From an uncultured Allomuricauda sp. (GTDB lineage Bacteria; Bacteroidota; Bacteroidia; Flavobacteriales; Flavobacteriaceae): a stretch of 64,000 bases of DNA. The stretch is from NCBI RefSeq assembly GCF_947499695.1, contig NZ_CANMPQ010000001.1, positions 1,054,001 to 1,118,000 of the forward strand, read 5' to 3'. Within the stretch, counting starts at the first letter, position 1, and the number at the start of each line of letters is the position of its first letter. The translations under genes and the position numbers were made by a program. A model generated the notes under the pieces. That model had not been told where the DNA came from and did no database searches. It saw only the letters and a program-made list of their open reading frames with translations. This document shows, in pieces, positions 33,881-41,832 of the stretch.

Positions 33881-34426
33881 ATGAAAAAGTTCAAAACCTC
33901 ACGGGAATCCCGCGTTTCGATAACTGAATTGATGCTTCCCTCTCATTCTAATTTCGGAGGTAAGGTACATGGCGGACATATATTGAGTTTGATGGACCAG
34001 ATTGCATTCGCTTGTGCTTCAAAACACTCGCAAGCATATTGCGTGACCGCTTCGGTGAATCGGGTAGATTTTCTTAATCCTATAGAAGTTGGTGAACTGG
34101 TTACGCTAAAAGCATCCATCAATTATACCGGACGTACCTCGATGGTAGTTGGAGTTCGGGTTGAATCTCAAAATGTCACTTCTGGACAAAAAAAACACTG
34201 TAATTCTTCTTATTTCACTATGGTTGCCAAAGGCGAAAATGGTAAAAACCTTCCAGTACCTGGTTTGATTTTAAATGACAAGCAGGCGGTCAGGCGTTTT
34301 GCACGTAGCGTGGAACGCAAGGCGTCAGCAAGCTCACGTGATACTAAATTTGAAGCTGCGAAATTTAAAGTGGAGGATTATTTGGAAGCTATACAGAATG
34401 AAAATGCAAAGCTAGATTTAGGTTAA
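33881..34426 (+). CDS. Acyl-CoA thioesterase (hotdog fold)
   Basis: 181 residues. The hotdog domain reads ITELMLPSHSNFGGKVHGGHILSLMDQIAFACASKHSQAYCVTASVNRVDFLNPIEVGELVTLKASINYTGRTSMVVGVRVES in outline, the YciA/BACH type with the conserved Asn/Asp (SNFGGKVHGG...MD) active site. The start directly follows the rmuC stop (TAGATG). The end overlaps the convergent pgl stop. It hydrolyses acyl-CoA; chain preference is unknown. Confidence 0.88.
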   Translation: MKKFKTSRESRVSITELMLPSHSNFGGKVHGGHILSLMDQIAFACASKHSQAYCVTASVNRVDFLNPIEVGELVTLKASINYTGRTSMVVGVRVESQNVTSGQKKHCNSSYFTMVAKGENGKNLPVPGLILNDKQAVRRFARSVERKASASSRDTKFEAAKFKVEDYLEAIQNENAKLDLG

Positions 34427-34431
34427 TCTAG
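34412..34431. terminator. Weak bidirectional stem-loop at the thioesterase/pgl junction
   Basis: CTAGATT-TAGGTT-AATCTAG is a 7-bp stem across the two convergent stop codons. Only four T follow on the plus strand, so termination efficiency is doubtful. Confidence 0.3.
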
Positions 34432-35136
34432 GGTTTTCGAGGCTTCTTTATCCATAAACCAAATTAAGTTTCCCGAACTTGGATTTACTAAAGATGCGGG
34501 GTAAGCCTTATAACCTTCTGTCTTTTCCTGAATTGTCTTTACTTTTTCTGCTTTACTTTCTCCAGTCACTAATAAAGCTACTTCTTTGGCTGTATTAATG
34601 ACCTTTCCATTAATCGAAACCCTTTTTTGACCTGATTCAGGATGTGTTGCCACCACGCAATGGTCTTGAGTATCCCAAAGTTCAATTTCATGAGGAAAAA
34701 TAGAAGCCGTATGTCCATCATCACCCATACCCAAAATGACCAAATCGAATTGCGGAATCCCCTCTACTCTATCCAAATTAATTTCGAGCAGGTTAGCATA
34801 TCGCATAGCTTCCCTATCAGGTTCCGCTTCACCCAAAACCCGATGAATATTCTCTTCGGGAACGGTTATTTTTGAGAATAGATGCGCTGCGGTCATTTTG
34901 TAGTTGCTCTGGTCATCCGTTGGAGGCACACAACGTTCGTCCCCCCAATAAAAATGAATCTTGCCCCAATCAATTTTATTTCCGAAATCTGCAGCCAATA
35001 CATCAAACACAATTTTAGGGGTGCTTCCACCTGACAAGGCCACATGAAACTCAGATTTGTCTTTGGCGATTTCAGCAAAATAGGCAGAAAACTGCTCGGC
35101 TACTTCCTTTTTGTCTTTATATATTCTTAATTCCAT
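34423..35136 (-). CDS. pgl: 6-phosphogluconolactonase
   Basis: 237 residues. NagB/RpiA-like Pgl (DevB) fold: FHVALSGGSTPKIVFDVLA, KIHFYWGDERCVPPTDDQSNYKMTAAHLF, FDLVILGMGDDGHTASIFPHE, and VALLVTGESKAEKVKTI. It hydrolyses 6-phosphogluconolactone in the oxidative pentose phosphate pathway. It lies 87 bp after zwf on the same strand and opposite gnd, so the full oxidative branch is grouped here. Confidence 0.94.
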   Translation of the reverse strand: MELRIYKDKKEVAEQFSAYFAEIAKDKSEFHVALSGGSTPKIVFDVLAADFGNKIDWGKIHFYWGDERCVPPTDDQSNYKMTAAHLFSKITVPEENIHRVLGEAEPDREAMRYANLLEINLDRVEGIPQFDLVILGMGDDGHTASIFPHEIELWDTQDHCVVATHPESGQKRVSINGKVINTAKEVALLVTGESKAEKVKTIQEKTEGYKAYPASLVNPSSGNLIWFMDKEASKTLD

Positions 35137-35223
35137 ATTCTATCTCAAATCTCAGGTTTTCAAATTCCAAGCTTTTACTTTTAGTTTACAATCACTTTCA
35201 ACCCTTAACCTTTCATCCAACGT

Positions 35224-36756
35224 TTAACATATCACACAATACCCTGGGTCATCTGCTAAATTCTCCCCTGGATTTCTCCAATATCCCAAATCATCTATGA
35301 GTTCATCTGAATTTTCCGGGCCCCAAACTCCTGCTGCGTAACCATACATACGTACATCTTTTCCATTTTTCCAATAATCCAAAATAGGGTCTACAAACTC
35401 CCAAGCCGCTTCAACCTCATCCGCTCTTGCATACAAAGTAGCATCACCCTGCATCGCATCGAGCAACAGCCTTTCGTAAGCTTCCATCACATAAGTTTGT
35501 GCCAAACTGGAATAGTAAAAATCTAAATTGGCCCGTTCCACCTTAAATCCTTGACCTGGCACTTTTACTCCAAACTTGACGAGGACTCCCTCATCAGGTT
35601 GAATACGAATAATCAGTTTGTTGTCTTTGCTATTCACCCCTGAATCCTTAAAAATTTGATGGTGGGGTGTTTTAAAATGTATGATGACCTCGGTAACCTT
35701 GGTAGGCATACGCTTAGCAGTTCTCACATAAAATGGTACACCATGCCAGCGCCAATTGTCCACAAAAAATTTCACCGCTGCATAAGTTTCTGTAGTTGAA
35801 TTTGGGTTAACCCCATCCTCTTCGCGATATCCTTTCACTTTTTCACCATGGATTTCGGAAGCTACATACTGTGCTCGAATAGTATTGTCAAAAAGAGTTT
35901 TGTCATCACGCATAATGCGCAAAGATTTCAATGCTTTTACCTTTTCATTTCGAATCTCTTCGGGCTGGTCACCAATTGGCGGCTCCATAACAACCAAAGA
36001 GACGATTTGCATTAAATGATTTTGGAACATATCCCGCAAGGCGCCAGATTTATCGTAATATCCCCCGCGTTTTTCCACTCCAACACTTTCCGCATTGGTA
36101 ATCTCCACATGATGGATGTAATTCCGGTTCCATAGGGGTTCAAAAATACTGTTTGAAAAACGGGTCACTAACAGATTTTGTACGGTTTCTTTTCCTAAAT
36201 AGTGATCTATTCGGTATATCTGTGGTTCTTTAAAGTATTGTTGAAGTCCATTGTTAAGAGATTTTGCACTATTCAAGCTATAGCCAAAGGGCTTTTCCAC
36301 AATCAATCTTTTCCAACCTTTATCTTGGCTGTTTAATCCAACATCGGCCAAATTTTTTGCAATTGGTTCGTATAGACTGGGTGGCGTAGAAAAATAGAAC
36401 ATATAATTATTCTCTGTTCCATTTTCTTGGTTCAAGGTTTCAATGCGTTTAGCTAAACCTGAATATTCAGCTGTATAATCACTTCCCAAATCCTCATAAA
36501 AAATGCGATCTGTAAAACCCTTGATATAGTTTTCCTTTAAATCCTCCAGTTTTTTCTCCAAATACGGACTTTGGCCCACTACTTTATTCCGAAATTCCTC
36601 GTCGGTCATATCGCTCCGACTTGCCCCCAAAACCACAAAATTTTTGGGCAATTGTCTCGCTACATACAAATTGAACAAAGCTGGAATCAGTTTTCTGGCA
36701 GTCAGGTCCCCTGAAGCTCCAAAAATAATGAGCATTTGATTATCGGTCTTTTTCAT
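35224..36756 (-). CDS. zwf: Glucose-6-phosphate 1-dehydrogenase
   Basis: 510 residues from ATG 36756. NADP-binding start MLIIFGASGDLTARKLIPALF, the signature RIDHYLGKETVQNLL with the catalytic His region, and EKPFG. The upstream frame to 36804 (MGDFFLNNPNWFYRNT) has no family counterpart and overlaps the divergent control region, so it is excluded. It makes NADPH and feeds pgl and gnd. Confidence 0.95.
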   Translation of the reverse strand: MKKTDNQMLIIFGASGDLTARKLIPALFNLYVARQLPKNFVVLGASRSDMTDEEFRNKVVGQSPYLEKKLEDLKENYIKGFTDRIFYEDLGSDYTAEYSGLAKRIETLNQENGTENNYMFYFSTPPSLYEPIAKNLADVGLNSQDKGWKRLIVEKPFGYSLNSAKSLNNGLQQYFKEPQIYRIDHYLGKETVQNLLVTRFSNSIFEPLWNRNYIHHVEITNAESVGVEKRGGYYDKSGALRDMFQNHLMQIVSLVVMEPPIGDQPEEIRNEKVKALKSLRIMRDDKTLFDNTIRAQYVASEIHGEKVKGYREEDGVNPNSTTETYAAVKFFVDNWRWHGVPFYVRTAKRMPTKVTEVIIHFKTPHHQIFKDSGVNSKDNKLIIRIQPDEGVLVKFGVKVPGQGFKVERANLDFYYSSLAQTYVMEAYERLLLDAMQGDATLYARADEVEAAWEFVDPILDYWKNGKDVRMYGYAAGVWGPENSDELIDDLGYWRNPGENLADDPGYCVIC

Positions 36757-36844
36757 AGTGTTTCGGTAAAACCAGTTTGGATTATTCAGAAAAAAGTCGC
36801 CCAAATGTCATTTTTGTGAAAAACCTTTTAGAGCTTCCATTTAG

Positions 36845-36876
36845 TTTTGAGCATAACGAATATAACGCTATTTTAG
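36845..36876 (+). promoter_or_regulatory. Promoter of gnd
   Basis: TTTTG at 36845-36849, exactly 19 bases, TATTTTAG at 36869-36876 (one mismatch to TAnnTTTG). The predicted start is near 36883. Confidence 0.55.
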
Positions 36877-36891
36877 GTTCGAAAATGAACA

Positions 36892-36918
36892 TATGGCTTA
36901 CATTGAACGCAAGCCATA
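36892..36918 (+). promoter_or_regulatory. Perfect inverted repeat in the gnd leader
   Basis: TATGGCTT (36892-36899) and AAGCCATA (36911-36918) are exact complements separated by 11 bases, ending 12 bp before the gnd ATG. This could be an operator or an RNA hairpin near the ribosome binding region. No regulator gene is adjacent. Confidence 0.4.
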
Positions 36919-36930
36919 AAAATAAAGAGC

Positions 36931-38340
36931 ATGGCAGATACGTATGATTTTGGTCTTGTGGGACTTGGAGTAATGGGACGTAATTTTATCCTGAACGTTG
37001 CAGATAATGGCTTTACCGCCTTTGGTAATGATTTGGATAAGGAAAAAGTAAACGCACTTATTACAGAAGGTGGTGATACCAATCGTGTGAATGCCTCAAC
37101 CGAAGCAGTTACTTTTGTGAATTCCTTAAGCACACCCCGTAAGATTATGTTGCTTGTTCCAGCCGGAAAGATTGTAGATGCCGTTATTGAAGGTCTGCTT
37201 CCTCATTTGGATGAAGGTGACATCATAATAGATGGGGGAAATTCATTCTTTACGGATACCGACCGACGTGAAGCCTATTTAAAGGAGAAGGGCATCAATT
37301 TCTTTGGAGCTGGAGTATCAGGAGGTGCCAAAGGCGCCCGAAAAGGTCCGAGTATCATGCCAGGAGGTTCAAGGGATGCCTATCAACATGTTAAACCGGT
37401 ATTTGAGGCAGTTGCCGCCAAATATAAAGGAGAACCTTGTGTGGCCTACTTAGGCCCAAAATCGGCAGGAAACTACGTGAAAATGGTCCACAATGGCATT
37501 GAATATGGGTTAATGCAATTGACTTCGGAAATCTATGACCTTCTGAAAAAGGCCGGTGGACTTACCAATGAAGAGCTTCACAACACCTACGCTAAATGGA
37601 ATGCTGGTCGATTACAGTCTTTCTTGGTTGAAATTACTTCAGAAATCTTTGCCCAAAAAGATAATTTGGGCGATGGGCATTTGGTGGATAAAATATTAGA
37701 CAAGGCCAAGCAAAAAGGAACCGGTAAGTGGACTTCCCAAAATGCCATGGATTTGGGAATTCCGGTGCCTACCATTGATATTGCGGTTAGCATGCGTGAA
37801 ATTTCTGCTTTAAAGGAAGAACGAGTAAAGGCTGATGAGATCTATGACAGACCTACCCCTGAATCCGTAGTGAAAGATTCTTTGGTAAGCAAAGCAGAAC
37901 AAGCACTTTATTTTTCGTTTATCATCACCTACGCACAGGGAATGCACCAACTGGCAGATGCCTCTAAGGAGTATGGATATGAACTAGAATTGGGGGAAAT
38001 CGCCAAAATCTGGCGTGCTGGCTGCATTATACGGGCTGCTCTGTTGGCAGACATCACCGAAGCTTTTAATGCGGATAGTACACTTCAAAATCTCCTACTA
38101 TCGCCTTCTTTTGTTGAAAAAGTTAAGGAGACTGTCGATTCCGCTAGGGAGTTGGTAGCTTATGGAGCCACAAATGGCATTCCATTGCCTGGACTTTCCA
38201 ACGCCCTAACCTATTTTGATGCATATACGAGCAGCAGATTACCTTTGAATGTAATTCAGGCTCAGCGGGATTATTTCGGTTCACATACCTACGAACGTGT
38301 GGATCGTGAAGGTATTTTTCATACAGAGTGGGAAGATTAA
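36931..38340 (+). CDS. gnd: 6-phosphogluconate dehydrogenase (decarboxylating)
   Basis: 469 residues, typical length. NADP site FGLVGLGVMGRNFILNVADNG, catalytic region GAGVSGGAKGARKGPSIMPGG and KMVHNGIEYGLMQL with the active-site Lys and Glu, and the C-terminal SSRLPLNVIQAQRDYFGSHTYER tail that enters the partner subunit. It produces ribulose-5-phosphate and NADPH. Divergent from zwf-pgl over a 174-bp control region. Confidence 0.96.
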   Translation: MADTYDFGLVGLGVMGRNFILNVADNGFTAFGNDLDKEKVNALITEGGDTNRVNASTEAVTFVNSLSTPRKIMLLVPAGKIVDAVIEGLLPHLDEGDIIIDGGNSFFTDTDRREAYLKEKGINFFGAGVSGGAKGARKGPSIMPGGSRDAYQHVKPVFEAVAAKYKGEPCVAYLGPKSAGNYVKMVHNGIEYGLMQLTSEIYDLLKKAGGLTNEELHNTYAKWNAGRLQSFLVEITSEIFAQKDNLGDGHLVDKILDKAKQKGTGKWTSQNAMDLGIPVPTIDIAVSMREISALKEERVKADEIYDRPTPESVVKDSLVSKAEQALYFSFIITYAQGMHQLADASKEYGYELELGEIAKIWRAGCIIRAALLADITEAFNADSTLQNLLLSPSFVEKVKETVDSARELVAYGATNGIPLPGLSNALTYFDAYTSSRLPLNVIQAQRDYFGSHTYERVDREGIFHTEWED

Positions 38341-38402
38341 TAAGTTATTAATCCTGAACTTCGAACTAAAACCCTAAGACAAAATTCTTTCCAGTTAAGC
38401 AA

Positions 38403-38419
38403 CCTGTGAAGCTCGCAGG
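38403..38419. repeat. Short REP-like hairpin
   Basis: CCTGTGA-AGC-TCGCAGG is a 7-bp stem with one G:U pair and a 3-base loop, lying between gnd and the ABC operon. It resembles a decayed copy of the CCTGCGAAGGCAGG class of intergenic palindromes. No T tract follows. Confidence 0.3.
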
Positions 38420-38440
38420 ATGCTATCGTTTTCTTAAAAA

Positions 38441-38471
38441 TTTGGAGGTTAAAAATATTTGTTTACATTTG
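38441..38471 (+). promoter_or_regulatory. Promoter of the GntR/ABC operon
   Basis: TTTG (38441-38444), exactly 19 bases, TACATTTG (38464-38471): a perfect Bacteroidota promoter. The predicted start is near 38478, 23 bases before the first ATG. Confidence 0.8.
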
Positions 38472-38472
38472 C

Positions 38473-38496
38473 AGTGTTCTAGTTATCTAATACACT
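38473..38496 (+). promoter_or_regulatory. Candidate GntR (YtrA-type) operator
   Basis: AGTGTT-N12-TACACT forms an imperfect inverted repeat (AGTGTtCTAG / CTAatACACT) overlapping the predicted transcription start of the operon that encodes the GntR regulator. YtrA-family regulators are known for AGTGTA/TACACT-type half sites, so autoregulation is likely. This is inference from sequence. Confidence 0.5.
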
Positions 38497-38500
38497 ATAA

Positions 38501-39352
38501 ATGTTAACTGTTAAACATTTGAATTTTAATTATCCCAAAAGCCGTTCTGTGCTTCAATCCATAAATCTGGATTTTACCGCAGGAAACATCTACGGACTCT
38601 TTGGAAAGAACGGGGAAGGCAAAAGCACTCTACTGAAAATCATGAGCGGATTGTTATTTCCTAAGCATGGTAGTTGTTCGCTTGACGGATATGAGATGAG
38701 AAAAAGAGACGTACAGTCACTTCAACATATATTTTTAGTTCCTGAGGATTTTGAGCTTCCTGCTTTATCCATTCGGTCATTTGAAAAAGTGCAATCCTGT
38801 TTTTATCCCCTATTTTCCAAAACACAATTTTATCAACTTATAGAGGAGTTTCAGCTTTCTCCCAACAATATCATCTCAAAATTGTCCTTTGGGCAAAAGA
38901 AAAAAGTGCTCATTGCCTTTGGAATAGCAACCAATACAAAACTTCTGCTTATGGATGAGCCTACTAATGGCCTGGATATTCCCTCCAAAAGCCAGTTTAG
39001 AAAGGTCATGGCCTCAGTAGTTGATGAAAATAAGTGTATTGTAATTTCCACACATCAAGTAAGAGACTTGCACAGTTTAATCAATCATGTTGTGGTTTTG
39101 GACAATGGGCGGATTGCTTTTGACCAATCCCTGGACAAAGTCTCTGATGGACTGTGGTTTGGAAAACAACCATCCAACGACACCATGGAGCCTATTTATT
39201 CCGAATCTTCTTTTGGAGGAAAGGCAATTGTTCCTCGTTTGGACAAAAATGAAACAGAGGTAGACCTTGAATTGCTGTTTAACGGAATCTTGGGTGCACC
39301 CGACAAAATAAAGGAAGTTATGAACCAAACGCAGCAGAATGAAAGAGTTTAG
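38501..39352 (+). CDS. ABC transporter ATP-binding protein
   Basis: 283 residues: Walker A GKNGEGKSTLLKIM, Q-loop VPEDFELPAL, signature LSFGQKKKVLIAFGIA, Walker B LLLMDEPTNGLD, switch His in STHQVRDL, and a C-terminal extension of about 70 residues (YSESSFGGKAIVPRLDKNETEVDLELLFNGIL). This is the exporter class paired with YtrA regulators in Firmicutes and Bacteroidota, often linked to envelope stress or antimicrobial peptides. It overlaps the permease gene by 14 bp. Confidence 0.88.
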   Translation: MLTVKHLNFNYPKSRSVLQSINLDFTAGNIYGLFGKNGEGKSTLLKIMSGLLFPKHGSCSLDGYEMRKRDVQSLQHIFLVPEDFELPALSIRSFEKVQSCFYPLFSKTQFYQLIEEFQLSPNNIISKLSFGQKKKVLIAFGIATNTKLLLMDEPTNGLDIPSKSQFRKVMASVVDENKCIVISTHQVRDLHSLINHVVVLDNGRIAFDQSLDKVSDGLWFGKQPSNDTMEPIYSESSFGGKAIVPRLDKNETEVDLELLFNGILGAPDKIKEVMNQTQQNERV

Positions 39353-40088
39353 TTTATTAAGAGTTGGACAGTTCATTCGTCGTGACATTACGATATATAA
39401 AAGTACGTTCGTGGTTGGACTGCTTGTTGGTGTTGTGTTGGTTTTTCTTTTCTGTGCTTTAAACATGATGTGGGACCAGCAATTGTCAATGGATGAGTTT
39501 TTTGGCGTATTCGGGTTAATTTACATTCCCATGGGGGTATTGTTCACCTTTGTAATTTTTAAGGAATTCAACAATACTTCTGCTAACCAATTGTACCTGA
39601 CGATACCAATATCAATTCCTGAAAGACTAATTGCTAAGTGGCTTACCGTTACAGTCATCTATACAGTAGTATATTCTGTTCTTGCTGTTATGACCGGAAT
39701 TTTAGCTTTGTTGTTTGGAGTTGTGATTCGGGGCGTGGATTTTGATGTTCCTTCCCTTTTTTCTATTCAATATTGGAATGTATTAAAAGTTTACTTTTTG
39801 GTTCAGCCACTTTTTCTGGTAGGTGCTATCGCTTTTAGAAAAAATAGAATTGGAAAAACATTGTTATCCTTAGGCATTTTGGTTTTGGGATTCATGCTTT
39901 TCAATTTCTTCCTATTTGGAATATTCAATCATGATTACGGTCTGTTCTCCGGTGACCCAATAGTGTCAGAAGCATTTGATGCCACCTCATTGTATTTTTC
40001 AAGTTTAGGAAGATGGTTTTATGGTATACTCCTTGGCCCATTACTATTGATAGTTGCATATTTTAAAATGAAGGAAAAGGAGGTTTAG
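39339..40088 (+). CDS. ABC transporter permease-like membrane protein
   Basis: 249 residues with six predicted membrane helices (around 25-45, 62-82, 103-128, 145-165, 173-200, 225-245). No strong family motif is seen, but the position directly after an ABC ATPase with overlapping reading frames and the ABC-2-like topology make it the transport partner. It is followed 1 bp later by the GntR regulator gene. Confidence 0.72.
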   Translation: MKEFSLLRVGQFIRRDITIYKSTFVVGLLVGVVLVFLFCALNMMWDQQLSMDEFFGVFGLIYIPMGVLFTFVIFKEFNNTSANQLYLTIPISIPERLIAKWLTVTVIYTVVYSVLAVMTGILALLFGVVIRGVDFDVPSLFSIQYWNVLKVYFLVQPLFLVGAIAFRKNRIGKTLLSLGILVLGFMLFNFFLFGIFNHDYGLFSGDPIVSEAFDATSLYFSSLGRWFYGILLGPLLLIVAYFKMKEKEV

Positions 40089-40089
40089 G

Positions 40090-40458
40090 ATGGAATTTGA
40101 CAACAGCAAGCCCATTTATTTGCAAATCGTGGACTTTTTCTACGAAAACATCCTAAAAAAACGCTGGGAAGAAGAAGAACGCATTCCCTCTGTACGTGAA
40201 GTTGCTGTTATGGTAGAAGTAAATCCGAATACCGCCATCAGGGCTTTTAACCATTTACAGGATCTTGGGGTAATCCATAATAAAAGGGGCATAGGATATT
40301 TTGTTTCGAGCGATGGTTATACCAAAGTGCTCAGCATAAAACGAAAAGAATTTATGGAGCAGATGTTGCCCGATGTTTTTAAGAAACTGAGCTTATTGAA
40401 TATCTCATTTGATGAATTAAAGAACGTATACAACCAACAAAAAAATGAAGAAGAGTAA
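40090..40458 (+). CDS. GntR family regulator, YtrA subfamily
   Basis: 122 residues: an N-terminal winged helix (KPIYLQIVDFFYENILKKRWEEEERIPSVREVAVMVEVNPNTAIRAFNHLQDLGVIHNKRGIGYFVS in outline) and a short C-terminal two-helix dimer region. This small size is the YtrA type, which has no large ligand domain. It probably represses its own operon through the palindrome at 38473-38496. It overlaps the next gene by 14 bp. Confidence 0.9.
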   Translation: MEFDNSKPIYLQIVDFFYENILKKRWEEEERIPSVREVAVMVEVNPNTAIRAFNHLQDLGVIHNKRGIGYFVSSDGYTKVLSIKRKEFMEQMLPDVFKKLSLLNISFDELKNVYNQQKNEEE

Positions 40459-41002
40459 TCTAATACTGCTAGGTGCGTTGGGCATAGCCCTCTTTTTTTC
40501 GCTGGTCTTCCAAATAGTCGTCCACAGCAATATAAAAAAAGCTAAGGCCAATGAAATTCCGGTTGAAGTTATTACAGAAACTAGAGTGGTTGCCCCATTT
40601 GATGCAATAAACGCTTCAAATCGAATAAGGATAATTTTTCTTCAAAGTGATGAATCAAAAGTAATCGTAAATGCCCCCAACTATATCATCGATTCAATCG
40701 GTACAACAGTAGTCAATAGGAAACTGATTATCGAAGCCTCAAAAAAATTAAAGAAGAAAGACAGCATTGTCATCCAAATAAATGCTCCATTACTAACAAG
40801 TCTTGAACTAAACAACAAAGTGCATTTTGAAGCCAACACTCCAATAACAGGTGAAAATCTGCATCTGGAATTTAATGACGAAAGTTCGGGGACCTTGAAT
40901 CTGTCCTATGATTTTGTCAGTTATATCAATAATACGGATGGAGCTGTAACCCTAAAAGGAGAAATTGAAAAAATTGACCATATCTCAAATACAAAACAAT
41001 GA
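40445..41002 (+). CDS. DUF2807-like membrane-anchored protein
   Basis: 185 residues. An N-terminal membrane helix (LILLGALGIALFFSLVFQIVV) is followed by a beta-helix-like domain: VVAPFDAINASNRIRIIFLQSDESKVIVNAP, KLIIEASKKLKKKDSIVIQINAPLLTSLELNNKVHFEA. This is the pattern of the DUF2807 (head-GIN) adhesin-like family, here short. It is translationally coupled to the GntR gene, so it belongs to the operon. Confidence 0.7.
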   Translation: MKKSNLILLGALGIALFFSLVFQIVVHSNIKKAKANEIPVEVITETRVVAPFDAINASNRIRIIFLQSDESKVIVNAPNYIIDSIGTTVVNRKLIIEASKKLKKKDSIVIQINAPLLTSLELNNKVHFEANTPITGENLHLEFNDESSGTLNLSYDFVSYINNTDGAVTLKGEIEKIDHISNTKQ

Positions 41003-41069
41003 TCAAAAAACGAACTTATGTAGTTAATCAATAACCAATCATCAATCATCAATCAAAAAACGAACAATT
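41002..41069 (+). repeat. Repeated leader element with an ATG-TAG minimal ORF
   Basis: ATCAAAAAACGAACTT (41002-41017) is followed by ATG-TAG (41018-41023). Then TCATCAATCAAAAAACGAAC (41046-41065) precedes the real ATG at 41070. The same CATCAATCAAAA...GAAC block occurs before the next three genes (41526-41557, 41813-41832, 42536-42557). The start-stop pair may be the remnant of a deleted reading frame. Confidence 0.6.
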
Positions 41070-41519
41070 ATGAAATCTACCGCAATCGATAGTACGCCTC
41101 AAAAACCACAAAGACCTCCTAAATTTAGGTTGATACTTATGCGAGCGCTCTATTTGTTAACCTTTGTTGGACTCGCTTTTGAAGCCTGGGAGTATCTTTT
41201 ATATCCTGAAGAGCCCATCGATTACATTACAGGTGTAACATTTAGCTTTTGGGCCACTTACGCCACCTTAATGGGATTGGGAGTGCGCTATCCCATTAAA
41301 ATGTTACCCCTTCTTTTTTTGCAGCTCGCATATAAAGCTACTTGGGCCCTAGCTGTATATCTTCCTATGGAAGCAGCAGGAAATGTGACACCGGAAGCCG
41401 AATCGTTTTATCAAATCTGCATCATAGCTGTCATTATTGATATTATCGTCATTCCATGGGGATATGTCTTCAACAACTATATCAGAACTTTCTTTCGGTT
41501 TAAGACCTCGCCAATCTGA
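41070..41519 (+). CDS. Small four-helix membrane protein, unknown function
   Basis: 149 residues. A Pro-rich cytoplasmic start (TPQKPQRPPKFR) precedes four hydrophobic segments (about 25-45, 55-75, 80-100, 115-138). A Glu in FEAWEYLLYPEEPIDY is notable in the first loop. I recognise no named family. It carries the repeated leader and lies between the DUF2807-like gene and the mini anti-sigma paralogue. Confidence 0.65.
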   Translation: MKSTAIDSTPQKPQRPPKFRLILMRALYLLTFVGLAFEAWEYLLYPEEPIDYITGVTFSFWATYATLMGLGVRYPIKMLPLLFLQLAYKATWALAVYLPMEAAGNVTPEAESFYQICIIAVIIDIIVIPWGYVFNNYIRTFFRFKTSPI

Positions 41520-41525
41520 CCATTT

Positions 41526-41557
41526 CATCAATCATCATCAATTAAAAACGAATCATC
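41526..41557 (+). repeat. Repeated leader element, second copy
   Basis: CATCAATCATCATCAATTAA followed by AAACGAATCATC directly before the ATG at 41558. It is related to the leaders at 41046, 41813 and 42536 and contains no Shine-Dalgarno sequence. Confidence 0.55.
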
Positions 41558-41806
41558 ATGAAATTTAATTTAATCCAGGGTCAAAACGGCTCCATGACCT
41601 GGCTGGTCCCAATTATTGGGCTCTTCCTGTTCATATTATTTCTCAATTACAGTCGCAGGCAGCATGAAGAAAAGCAGGCCATACTAGCTTACTATAAAAC
41701 AAAAAACGCATTGCAACTATTGACAATTAATCTGGATAAAGGAAAATCTGAAATAGCTCACTTATCCCTCTTCGAGGACAGTGTAAGAAAAATATACAAT
41801 CACTAA
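41558..41806 (+). CDS. 82-residue membrane protein related to the anti-sigma C-terminal half
   Basis: One membrane helix (MTWLVPIIGLFLFILFLNY) is followed by an outer helix with EEKQAILAYYKTKNALQLL and a terminal KIYNH. This aligns with the C-terminal part of the anti-sigma-like protein of 23667-24086 (EKRQAEYAYQETKKAFELL ... KIYNN): same order of membrane helix, EK-QA--AY--TK-A--LL, a KG turn and KIYN. It lacks the cytoplasmic sigma-binding part. It could compete or dimerise with such anti-sigma factors; this is inference. Confidence 0.7.
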   Translation: MKFNLIQGQNGSMTWLVPIIGLFLFILFLNYSRRQHEEKQAILAYYKTKNALQLLTINLDKGKSEIAHLSLFEDSVRKIYNH

Positions 41807-41812
41807 AACAGT

Positions 41813-41832
41813 CATCAATCAAAACAAACAAA
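41813..41832 (+). repeat. Repeated leader element, third copy
   Basis: CATCAATCAAAACAAACAAA immediately precedes the ATG at 41833. It matches the CATCAATCAAAA core of the neighbouring leaders. Confidence 0.5.

Noticed and set aside
41030..41065. Tandem ATCATCAATC repeats resembling a CRISPR array
   Set aside because: Units are short, imperfect, without spacers of even length, and end at start codons; no cas gene is present.
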